Source: Caldilineaceae bacterium (GTDB taxonomy: Bacteria > Chloroflexota > Anaerolineae > Caldilineales > Caldilineaceae). From it: DNA of 64,000 nucleotides. Location of the stretch: positions 1 through 64,000 of the forward strand of contig JALHQH010000053.1 of NCBI GenBank assembly GCA_022842065.1. Direction: 5' to 3'. The notes under the pieces were generated by a model, which was not told where the DNA came from, ran no database searches, and worked only from the letters and a program-made list of their open reading frames with translations. Below, piece by piece: positions 6,410 to 14,262 of the stretch; the first letter of the stretch is position 1, and each line of letters opens with the position of its first letter. A program made the position numbers and the translations under genes.

Positions 6410-9112
6410 CTATGCATCAAGCGATTGCAGACGTGCGGCAATTTCCTGCACTTTGTTGCGAATGCCAAGTTGTTCAAAGCCACTGTGCGCTTGACGAAAG
6501 GCCTGTGCAACCGCGGCGTTATGGCCCATTGCCTGCTGAATCTTGCCCAGCTCTTCCCAACAATAGGCCAACAGATAACGATCGCCGTTCATTGTGGCCA
6601 CCGCGCGTGCTTGATCCATGTACAGCGCGGCCTCTTGCAGTTGTTGCTGTTTGTAGCGCACGCGGCCCAGGGTAAAGAGCGCATAAGGATGGCTTTGCGG
6701 CTCTTCCTGTTCTAGCACCACCCTTGCCTCTGCTTCCGCCGCCGCTAACTCATTCAACTCAGTATAAGCTTCGGCCAGATTGGAAGCATTGATGGCTGTC
6801 CAATAGGAGTGGCCCATTACTTGAAAGAACTGCAACGCCACCTTTGCCGCCGCGATCGCCTCGTGATAGCGGGTCGCTTGCATATAGGCTGTCACCAATC
6901 CGCTGCGGGCAATCTCCACGGCCACCCGATCACCAATCGCCTGATGAATGGTCAGCGCCTGGTTGTAATAGCCAATCGCATCGTCAACGGCCTGTTGGCG
7001 CATGGCGAGATTGCCCAGATTGAAATAGGTCGTCGCCACGCCACTTTGGTCATTAACCGCCTGGGCAATGGCCAACGCCGCGGTGTAATGGGCGCGCGCC
7101 GCGTCAAACGCGCCCGACTGGTCATGCACGGTGCCGGTGATCGTTTCCGCCAGATAACGGGCGTGGTTGACCTCCTGCCAGGCCTGTTCCAAATCTCGTT
7201 CATGAATGTGGAGCATACTGCGCTGAAAATGCAGTTTGACGGTATTGCCCATCAGCGCAGTGGCAACATTGATCGCATTGCTATAGGTGGTATGGGCCGC
7301 GTCAGTCCGCCCCTGCCGCTCCAATGCTTTGCCTAAGAGCAGCGCGGCGTCGACCTGCTCCGTTTCTGCCGGCGACCAAGCAATCGGTTCCAGGGTTGCG
7401 ACTACCGCTGCCGGTTTACCCAGCAGTTGATAGAGTTCGGCGCGGATTAGGCGCAGGACCTTCTGTGTTTTTGCATCCAGCCGCCGCAATGAAATCGCCT
7501 CAAAGATCGCTAACGCACTGCTCGCCTGGCCGCGATTGATCTCTTCGGCTTGATGTGCATGCCACAATGTGATCGCAGCTTGGGCTTGATCTGCCTGCTG
7601 CAGGTGGTAGGCCGCTGCGGTATATTCACCACGCTCGGCCCGGATTTGGGCGGCTTGGGCATGGTGTTGTTCCCGCGCTTCGACCGGCAGTTCACCGTAG
7701 ATCACCTCGCGTAATGCCGGTAGCAAGGTGAGACCACCCTGTGGATCGACGATGACAAGGCGGCGGGTCAGGAGCTGCGTGAGGGCCGCCTGTTCAGCTG
7801 CTTCACCACTTTGCCAAACATCGGCCGGTGCGGGCGCACGGAAGACGGCCAGCTGTTGGAGCAGTGCGCGCTCGCTTGGCAGCAGCCGGCGCGCCAGCCG
7901 ATGCCAGAGCGGCAACAAAGTCGGTGATGCCGGTAGTTGATCGAGCACCTGCTGAAACGCTGCCGTACTCTCTTGCGCATACAGGGCTGCGCAAATGGTC
8001 ACCAGCCGCGGGTTGCCGCCACTGTAGTAGTGGAGCCGCGCCACATCTTCGCGCGTATGGGGGATCGCAAAGCTGGCGAGCAACGCCGCCACTTGTGGCT
8101 CGGAAAGTGCGGCCACCGTATAGACTTCATCGCTCTCCCAAAAGGCGCGTTGGCCGATCAGCAGCAACGCGCAATGCCCACGCAGCGTATCAAGTAGCTC
8201 CAACAATTGCCCATGGCGCGGGGTAAGCTGGTCCGTACTCGGTGGGCGCAAGACATCCAGTTCATCAAAACAGAGCAGTGGCGGGTGAGATAACGCGGCC
8301 AGATCGGTGCGGATCAAACCCAACGCCAGATTGCCATCCTGCAGGCGACCGCCATCAGCCACCAGTTGATGCCAGAGGGTTGATGCACCGTGGGTATGTA
8401 GAAAATGACCCAACGCAAAGAGCAGGCTGTCGCTATGGTCATTAAAGGTCGCCCGAAAGGTGAACCAAAAGACGACGGGGGATGGCCACGCCTCGGTCAG
8501 CGCCGCGCCCAATGTGCTTTTCCCTACCCCACCGGGGCCAATCAGGCTGACACTCTGACCACGCTGCAACGCAGCCAGTAACGTACTTTGCAACTGCTCT
8601 CGGCCAATCAAGGTAGGCACGGATTGTGGCTGTTCGGGGCGAATCGCCGGGCGCAGCCGTTGCAAGAGGATCGTCCCCAGCCGTTCCACCGCCTGGGCCA
8701 GATGGCGGTCATGGGTTGGACGCGAGATGTGGAGAATGTCGTTATAGATCTCGGACTGGTTCTTGGGGGCCGGGCGGAAGATTGCCTTACAGTAGTTCAG
8801 TTCCAGGATCAGACAATCATAGCGATCACCGCGACCGTGGGTTTCCTCTTCTTCGGCGACAGCAGCCAGCAGCGCCGCGCCCGTCGTCGGCAGCTCACCG
8901 CGCCAGAGCGTTTGCAAGACCATTGCCAATTCGGCCTGTAACACTTGGCCGCGTGCCGCGGCGGTCGGCGTGTGGCCATGCAGCCGTTCGCCGAGAAAGT
9001 ACGGGGTGGCTAGCGGAGAAGCTTCGCCTAACCACGCGGTATCTCCCCAATGCTCCAAGACATTTTTGACATGAGTAAAGTAAGTTTGCGGAGCTACTTT
9101 GCTCTTTGCCAT
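6410..9112 (-). CDS. STAND-type NTPase with C-terminal TPR repeats
   Basis: 900 residues from ATG 9112 (AGGAG 6 nt upstream). Residues 1-165 form an N-terminal domain: a WLGEASPLATPYFLGERL stretch, then a helix-turn-helix-like EIYNDILHISRPTHDRHL. The P-loop LIGPGGVGKST lies at about 190-200 and a Walker B LLCFDELDVL near 305, followed by helical NB-ARC-like regions and several TPR units in the last 350 residues (for example YFNLGNLAMRQQAVDDAIGY). STAND proteins act as ATP-gated switches in regulation or defence. It lacks the SARP DNA-binding domain of the 14263-17826 gene. No effector enzyme domain was recognised, so a regulator is more likely than a defence effector. Confidence 0.8.
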   Translation of the reverse strand: MAKSKVAPQTYFTHVKNVLEHWGDTAWLGEASPLATPYFLGERLHGHTPTAAARGQVLQAELAMVLQTLWRGELPTTGAALLAAVAEEEETHGRGDRYDCLILELNYCKAIFRPAPKNQSEIYNDILHISRPTHDRHLAQAVERLGTILLQRLRPAIRPEQPQSVPTLIGREQLQSTLLAALQRGQSVSLIGPGGVGKSTLGAALTEAWPSPVVFWFTFRATFNDHSDSLLFALGHFLHTHGASTLWHQLVADGGRLQDGNLALGLIRTDLAALSHPPLLCFDELDVLRPPSTDQLTPRHGQLLELLDTLRGHCALLLIGQRAFWESDEVYTVAALSEPQVAALLASFAIPHTREDVARLHYYSGGNPRLVTICAALYAQESTAAFQQVLDQLPASPTLLPLWHRLARRLLPSERALLQQLAVFRAPAPADVWQSGEAAEQAALTQLLTRRLVIVDPQGGLTLLPALREVIYGELPVEAREQHHAQAAQIRAERGEYTAAAYHLQQADQAQAAITLWHAHQAEEINRGQASSALAIFEAISLRRLDAKTQKVLRLIRAELYQLLGKPAAVVATLEPIAWSPAETEQVDAALLLGKALERQGRTDAAHTTYSNAINVATALMGNTVKLHFQRSMLHIHERDLEQAWQEVNHARYLAETITGTVHDQSGAFDAARAHYTAALAIAQAVNDQSGVATTYFNLGNLAMRQQAVDDAIGYYNQALTIHQAIGDRVAVEIARSGLVTAYMQATRYHEAIAAAKVALQFFQVMGHSYWTAINASNLAEAYTELNELAAAEAEARVVLEQEEPQSHPYALFTLGRVRYKQQQLQEAALYMDQARAVATMNGDRYLLAYCWEELGKIQQAMGHNAAVAQAFRQAHSGFEQLGIRNKVQEIAARLQSLDA

Positions 9113-9150
9113 GCACCACTCCTGTTTGGGTAAAACTTGGTGGGAAAAGC

Positions 9151-9206
9151 GTCGTTTAGTCGCGTGGTCGCTTAGTCGTGGCGTCCAGACCACGCGACTA
9201 AACGAC
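9151..9206. repeat. Inverted repeat of GTCGTTTAGTCGCGTGGTC
   Basis: The 19-bp arms 9151-9169 and 9188-9206 are exact complements separated by 18 bp that contain another CTTAGTCG unit. The units TTTAGTCG, CTTAGTCG and CGACTAA recur in 7-9 bp steps, like other short repeats in the window. It lies directly upstream of the STAND gene's start and could affect its transcription. Confidence 0.7.
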
Positions 9207-9417
9207 TAAGCGACCATACAACCATTTTTCATCCTCATTCGTATTGCCAGAGACTTGAGTATAACATAAAACACACCCATTTTTGCGCGCGATTTGCTGA
9301 CTTGTCTATGCGCTAGCGCACAGCTACTCGCACAGAAAAGGCGGCTAGTACAGTGTCAGGGAAATTATGCTAGTTTAGCGGGATGCCCCGCAGCGCGCAT
9401 TTAGTCACCCAGTGACG

Positions 9418-9490
9418 GCAGATGGTAGCCGCAGGTTTCAACCTGCGGCTACCATAGACCCCAGCCTTAAAAGGCTGGGCTACCATCTGC
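9418..9490. repeat. Compound palindrome (GCAGATGGTAGCC arms)
   Basis: The outer 13-bp arms 9418-9430 and 9478-9490 are exact. Nested inside are GCCGCAGGTTTCAACCTGCGGC and CAGCCTTAAAAGGCTG. The GGTTTCAACC centre also occurs in the element at 4556-4577. It lies 3' of the large secreted protein gene (9546-13742). A terminator role is possible but there is no T tract; a small palindromic element is more likely. Confidence 0.6.
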
Positions 9491-9545
9491 CGCCACGCCG
9501 TGGCTAATACAAAGGCTAATCCCTCAGAACTTGGCTGACAAAACC

Positions 9546-12500
9546 CTAATTCTTCGCCACCAGCGGCAGGAAGAGGCGGAAGCTGGGTTGGCTATTTTCA
9601 TCAACCTGCACCACCAGCGCGGCAACGTCGGAAATGTTGCCGGCCCCATCGCGGAAGCGGGCATAGACGGTGGCCTGCCCATTGGCATCGGGGGCCAAAG
9701 TCCACGGCTTTTGGGGATTATATGGTTCCCAGGTGGCATCTTCAAAGTCGGCGCGATTGGAAACTTGCATCTCGGTCACGCCACTTTGTACCCTGCCTGG
9801 CTCGATCAGCGCGCCGTCAAAGGGCGCATGTTCTTCGCTCTCTGGGTTGTCCTCGCCATCGAGCAGCAGGGTGATCGTTCGAGGCGTCGGCTCGGTGAAT
9901 TGAGGTGGCAACAAGAGCACACCATGTGGCGGATGGGGATCAAGATTCGGCGTCGCACAACTAATGTTCGAGGGACCACTGGTGGCCCGCCCGGCAGCCG
10001 TGGCACGATAACAGTAAAGCGAGCCATTGGTTACGCCAGTATCGATAAAGGGGCTGTTGGTAACCGCCGTACCGACGACGACGAAAGGTCCATTCGGTGT
10101 GGGGGCGCGATAGATCGTCAGGTTGGGCGAGACATTCGAGGTACCCACATAGACCGCAACTTTGCCCGTCCCGGCCCATGCTTTCAGGCGGGGTGGCCGG
10201 TTGAAGTCATCGCGCGGCTGGCGCGGATCGTTGCCTCGCGTCACTTCGGAGCCGTCGCCCTCGCCGCCATCGTCGGTGTCGGGATCACAGGGATTGGTCT
10301 GGTTGGCGAATTCCGCGGCGTTGTTCAGCCCATCTTGGTCGGGATCACCGTCGCGGTCGGGGGTACTGGGATTGGTGCAGCCTTGCTCCCACCAATCGGG
10401 CAACTTATCATTGTCACTGTCCGGCGCGGCGGCCATAAAGAAGGAGACACGGGCGCGGCGGTCAAAGGCCCCGAGCAGCGTCGATGTCCCCTCGGCGTCG
10501 ATGACCACGCTGTAGCCGCCGGCCTGGTGGGTCTGTTTGAGCAAACCACCGTAGAAGCCATCATTGGCCGCACCGTCGCCGTGGTTGCCATCATCAAAGA
10601 GGGTGATCGTTTCCCCGGTGCGCGTGCTGGTCGCCTGGACGGTGGCCGGGGTCACCGCGCCGGTGTCGGTCAAGGAGACGAGCAGCGGCATCGGTTTACC
10701 GGCCAGCCGTTCGGCGATGGGCAGGCCGAGGAAGACCTCCATTGTCAGATCGCTGATCAGCGACGCCTCGACCAGAAAATCGGTCTTTGAGGGGGCGTCA
10801 CCACTAGGTGATGCCGCAGCCACGCCAGGGATAATCGGGCTGACGGTGACCGTCCAATTGCCGGCCTGGGGCGCGGGAATGCGCCAGAGAAAGTGGCGAT
10901 CGTCGTTGAGCGTGGGCGGACCGACTTGGCTGTTATCCGGGCGGCGGATGGTGACATTGACCGGAATGCCGAACTCGGTGTAGACAAAGGCGAAAGCCAC
11001 GACCAGTTGGCTGGCCCCGCCGTCGACCTTGAGCGTGTGGACCTTGGACTGCGCATTGTTGATCAGATCCTGCGCGGCATAGATCTGCTGTTCGCCGGTC
11101 ACAGTCTCGGCAAAGACGCGGTAGATCTCGCTGAGATCGAGGGGGAAGAGGGTGGCATCGATGGCAAGGGTGCTCGCCGCCTGTAGACCGGCACTTTCGG
11201 GTAACCACTGAAAGAGACCATTGGACGCATTGGTCACCCGTTCCAGCGCCACGCCATCGGCATCATCACCCACCGCGACCACATGGATCACGGGTACCTG
11301 ATCGCCGTCCTCGACGCGCGCGTCGTACTCTTTTACAAATTGGGGAATATGGTCGTTGGTATCCGCCACCGTATCCGCGCCATCCGAGAGCAGCACCATC
11401 GACCAGACCGGGTTGGGGCTGGCCTGGGCGACCAACTGGTTCATGCCCTCCCGCAGCGCCGCGCCAGAGGCGGTGGCCCCGGCGGGGGCAGCCAGGGTTT
11501 GGATGGCGTCCTGCGCTTGCTGGCGGGTGGTATTGGTCCAGCCGGTCAGGCTAAACTCATTCTGCGGCTGATCGCTGTAACTGGTCACGCCGATGCGGTC
11601 GCCGGTGTCGTACGAATCGACATAGAGCACCGCGGCATTTTTGGCGGCGTCGATCTTGTTGCCGGCCATGCTGCCGGAGCGGTCGATGATGATCATGTTG
11701 TCGGCGTCCGGCACCGGGCCGTAGACGATGGCGTCGGCCTCGGTATCGGTGTAGGGACCGTAGGCCACGGTCAGATCGCAGACGGTGCAGCCGGGATTAT
11801 CGGGGGCGCGCAGCACCAGCCAATATTTGCCGGCGTTGTAGGTTGACGCCACGATGGCATTATCAGCAGGATTGAGCGGCGGGTTGACCAGTTGGCTGCC
11901 CACCGTAATCGAGAAGGTGCTGGTGTCGATCCCGGCCAGCGGCGTCTGATCTGGACCAATCACCTCAAGCTGGATCATGATCTTCTTGGGCGCGGTTGGC
12001 TCACCCGCCTGCTCGGGAAACTGGGAGTTGGGCGTGGAGATAAAGAGCCCATCGGCTAGGTTAAAGCCATAGTTGAAGTTCACCGCTTGTTCTAGACCGG
12101 CGACAATTAGGACCAGCCGGTCGTAAACCGGGTTGATGTTAAAGACGGTCAGTTCAAAACTATCGCCTTCCTCCGCCCATTGGTCGACGATCTTGCCGCC
12201 CTTGATCGCTAGCACATGGTAATAGAGCGCATGGGGGGTTGCCGCCAATGCTTCGGCTTTGATATGCACTGACGGTAGACCGGAGGCCAGGTCAAGCTCA
12301 AAGTAACGTGCCCCCCACGCATCCACAGAGCGGGTGCCAAAGATCGTTTCATCAGGATTCAAGGTGTCGGCGACGGAGAGTTTGACTTTGTCATAGCTAC
12401 AGGTGGGGCAGTTCTCCTCGTCGATGATGTTGTACTTTTGCAGGGTCGCGCCATCGGTCAGGGTAACCAGATCTTTGGCATAACTGGTCACGGCGAAGTC

Positions 12501-13742
12501 TTGGAAGAGATCCTTAAAGCGGCGGGGGCTGTTCAGTTTGTTGGCCAGGGTATCATCGAGGGTGTCGATGCCATCCTTGGCATTGTCGGCCGCGATATTT
12601 TCTTCATTCTGTTGCCAGAAGTCGAGCAGCACATCCATGCCATAGCGCGGCTCGCTCTTGATCGAATCGGCAAACTGTTCCACGATGTAGGTCCAGAAGA
12701 GCGCGGCATTGTAGGAGTGCTCCATCAGACTCAACTCTGGTTGGCCCAGGTAGGCGTTGACCTGGCCCAAATAGTATTTATCCACCGCTTCGTCCCAAAT
12801 ATCACATTGCGCCTGGCTGCCAAAGATACACATTTTGTCTTCGGTCGAACGGGCTTGCCCTTCAATCAACCACTTGTAGAAGGGATCGGCCCCCCCACCG
12901 CCATGCGCGCCCTGCACTTTGTGGAAGATCTCGTGGCCCGCGACAAAGATCTCGTAATCAGCGCCACCCCCTGTCGCGGGATCATAATCAGCGCCCTCAA
13001 AATTGGCCGGCGGATATTGGATGCCATCGCTATTGGCACAACCATTGTTGCAGGGGAAGAAGTCGAGTGGGAAGGGCTTTTCGTCATTAAAGAAAGCCGG
13101 GTCATTAAAGCCCAGATTCATCAACTCGGCGCGATAATCTTCGCTGGTCTCCAACACCTCTTGGGCATGTTTATTCTGCCCGTCAACATTGACATTCTCG
13201 GTGCAGGCGGACTTCCCCTCATAGTCCGGACATTCGGAGAGGCGATAGTAGAGGCGATAGTTGCCCTGGGCGCCATCCAAGAAGGCAGGCGCGCGACAGG
13301 TCTGGTCGGCACCGGGCGTGGTTTCATCGTTACCATCATCGGCGGTGACGCGGTAGTGATAGAGATCCGCCCCGGCCGTTTCATCGACATAGCGCCAACG
13401 GCCTTTGCTGTCCGGGTCAGTCACCGTGGCGAGGGGATCACCCCAACTGTCGGCGCTCACCGCTTTGCGATAGACGTGGTAGTCGGCACTGCCGTCGTTG
13501 GTGTCCGCCCACTCAACGCGCAAGCGGTCAGCTTTGCCGGCATGGGGACGGCAGGCGACATTGGTGGGCTGTTCGGGGGCATCGGGCGCGTAAGTGCTGC
13601 GTCCATAGGTGGTGGTGGTTTGTTGGGGGAGCAGCATTGCCGTCATGATGATTAGCGCGAGGATCACGCGTAACCGTTGCGGCCATTGCCTGCGATTCCA
13701 CTGTAAACTGCGCAGTTGTGCTCTAAATTGTTCGCTGAACAT
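9546..13742 (-). CDS. Large secreted metallopeptidase-like protein with VWA and Ca-binding repeats
   Basis: 1398 residues. An N-terminal signal or anchor segment (VILALIIMTAMLL, about 26-38) is followed by a fibronectin-like region (55-150). A zinc-protease motif GHEIFHKVQ lies at 269-277, and WLIEGQA follows, with a Glu at about 294 that could be the third ligand as in gluzincins. A von Willebrand A domain (about 680-860) has the MIDAS motif DRSGS at 687-691. Near 1140-1210 there are Asp-rich DSDNDKLPDWW / DGDPDQDGLNN repeats like thrombospondin type 3, then a second fibronectin-like domain, ending in the tag FRLFLPLVAKN. Probably a cell-surface protease/adhesin. The 92-aa gene 13761-14039 lies 18 bp upstream, likely the same transcript. 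Confidence 0.8.
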   Translation of the reverse strand: MFSEQFRAQLRSLQWNRRQWPQRLRVILALIIMTAMLLPQQTTTTYGRSTYAPDAPEQPTNVACRPHAGKADRLRVEWADTNDGSADYHVYRKAVSADSWGDPLATVTDPDSKGRWRYVDETAGADLYHYRVTADDGNDETTPGADQTCRAPAFLDGAQGNYRLYYRLSECPDYEGKSACTENVNVDGQNKHAQEVLETSEDYRAELMNLGFNDPAFFNDEKPFPLDFFPCNNGCANSDGIQYPPANFEGADYDPATGGGADYEIFVAGHEIFHKVQGAHGGGGADPFYKWLIEGQARSTEDKMCIFGSQAQCDIWDEAVDKYYLGQVNAYLGQPELSLMEHSYNAALFWTYIVEQFADSIKSEPRYGMDVLLDFWQQNEENIAADNAKDGIDTLDDTLANKLNSPRRFKDLFQDFAVTSYAKDLVTLTDGATLQKYNIIDEENCPTCSYDKVKLSVADTLNPDETIFGTRSVDAWGARYFELDLASGLPSVHIKAEALAATPHALYYHVLAIKGGKIVDQWAEEGDSFELTVFNINPVYDRLVLIVAGLEQAVNFNYGFNLADGLFISTPNSQFPEQAGEPTAPKKIMIQLEVIGPDQTPLAGIDTSTFSITVGSQLVNPPLNPADNAIVASTYNAGKYWLVLRAPDNPGCTVCDLTVAYGPYTDTEADAIVYGPVPDADNMIIIDRSGSMAGNKIDAAKNAAVLYVDSYDTGDRIGVTSYSDQPQNEFSLTGWTNTTRQQAQDAIQTLAAPAGATASGAALREGMNQLVAQASPNPVWSMVLLSDGADTVADTNDHIPQFVKEYDARVEDGDQVPVIHVVAVGDDADGVALERVTNASNGLFQWLPESAGLQAASTLAIDATLFPLDLSEIYRVFAETVTGEQQIYAAQDLINNAQSKVHTLKVDGGASQLVVAFAFVYTEFGIPVNVTIRRPDNSQVGPPTLNDDRHFLWRIPAPQAGNWTVTVSPIIPGVAAASPSGDAPSKTDFLVEASLISDLTMEVFLGLPIAERLAGKPMPLLVSLTDTGAVTPATVQATSTRTGETITLFDDGNHGDGAANDGFYGGLLKQTHQAGGYSVVIDAEGTSTLLGAFDRRARVSFFMAAAPDSDNDKLPDWWEQGCTNPSTPDRDGDPDQDGLNNAAEFANQTNPCDPDTDDGGEGDGSEVTRGNDPRQPRDDFNRPPRLKAWAGTGKVAVYVGTSNVSPNLTIYRAPTPNGPFVVVGTAVTNSPFIDTGVTNGSLYCYRATAAGRATSGPSNISCATPNLDPHPPHGVLLLPPQFTEPTPRTITLLLDGEDNPESEEHAPFDGALIEPGRVQSGVTEMQVSNRADFEDATWEPYNPQKPWTLAPDANGQATVYARFRDGAGNISDVAALVVQVDENSQPSFRLFLPLVAKN

Positions 13743-13760
13743 GCTTCTTTCCTTATCTCT

Positions 13761-14039
13761 TCACAACATCTCTTCACGGATCTCTTCAAACATCTCTTCT
13801 TCGCTACTGGCTACGGTCTGTGCATATAAAAAAACAAACAACTGCTCGACATGGGCAAAACGGCGCTCTTCCCCGGTCTGGATCGAGCGTAACGAGGCCC
13901 GCCACTGCGGTGGGCTCGGCTCGCGCCAAAGGCGGACCAGGTAGGAGTGATAGTGGTCGGACGGGCTGGGTGGCGCATCGATTGGCAAATTCACCTCCGG
14001 CTTGATTGTGAACAACGGCAGCTTGCTGGTCAGTGTCAC
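13761..14039 (-). CDS. Small conserved-type protein (92 aa)
   Basis: Not assigned to a family by name, but the central block YLVRLWREPSPPQWRASLRS followed by IQTGEERRFAHVEQLFVFL looks like a short conserved domain seen in Chloroflexota hypothetical proteins. It ends in an acidic tail (SSEEEMFEEIREEML). The start is uncertain: a GTG at 14039 with AAGGGG about 11 nt upstream, or a GTG further in after CCGGAGG. It stops 18 bp before the start codon of the large secreted protease/VWA gene, so the two are probably cotranscribed. Confidence 0.6.
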   Translation of the reverse strand: MTLTSKLPLFTIKPEVNLPIDAPPSPSDHYHSYLVRLWREPSPPQWRASLRSIQTGEERRFAHVEQLFVFLYAQTVASSEEEMFEEIREEML

Positions 14040-14134
14040 AGATCACAGCCCCTTGATGGCGTATGACACAGACAATCTTGCCCAGTGGTGGCATCTTATC
14101 AAACAAACGTAGCAAAAACGTCTCAAGGGTGGAG

Positions 14135-14250
14135 AGTTGCAGAGTTGCAGGGTTGCAGGGTTGCAGAGTTGCAGACGATCCGGTCACCTTGCCACCTTGC
14201 CACTTTGCCACTCTGCAACCTTGCCCCCCTGCAACCCTGCAACTTTGCGG
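14135..14250. repeat. Octamer repeats in inverted orientation
   Basis: Five 8-bp units of the form (A/G)GTTGCAG run from 14135 to 14174. After a 12-bp spacer come eight units of the complementary type (CACCTTGC, CACTTTGC, AACCCTGC, AACTTTGC and so on) up to 14250. The two halves form an imperfect hairpin. It ends immediately before the -10-like TATAAT of the SARP gene, so it occupies the upstream promoter region. Confidence 0.85.
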
Positions 14251-14262
14251 TATAATAGCGCG
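14251..14262 (+). promoter_or_regulatory. Possible -10 box giving a leaderless SARP transcript
   Basis: A perfect TATAAT lies at 14251-14256, and the SARP start codon follows after only 6 nt (AGCGCG). Initiation about 7 nt downstream would start the RNA at or next to the ATG, giving a leaderless mRNA. No Shine-Dalgarno sequence precedes this ATG, which agrees. No good -35 was found: the expected place lies inside the octamer repeats. Confidence 0.4.

Noticed and set aside
9531..10790. 419-codon plus-strand ORF
   Set aside because: Complementary-strand shadow of the large secreted protein gene; composition follows the codon bias of that gene.
12438..13655. 405-codon plus-strand ORF
   Set aside because: Also a shadow of the 9546-13742 gene, which has a signal peptide and recognisable domains.
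14137..14262. Upstream in-frame extension of the SARP gene
   Set aside because: It only translates the octamer repeats and overlaps the likely -10 box; the SARP domain starts at 14263.
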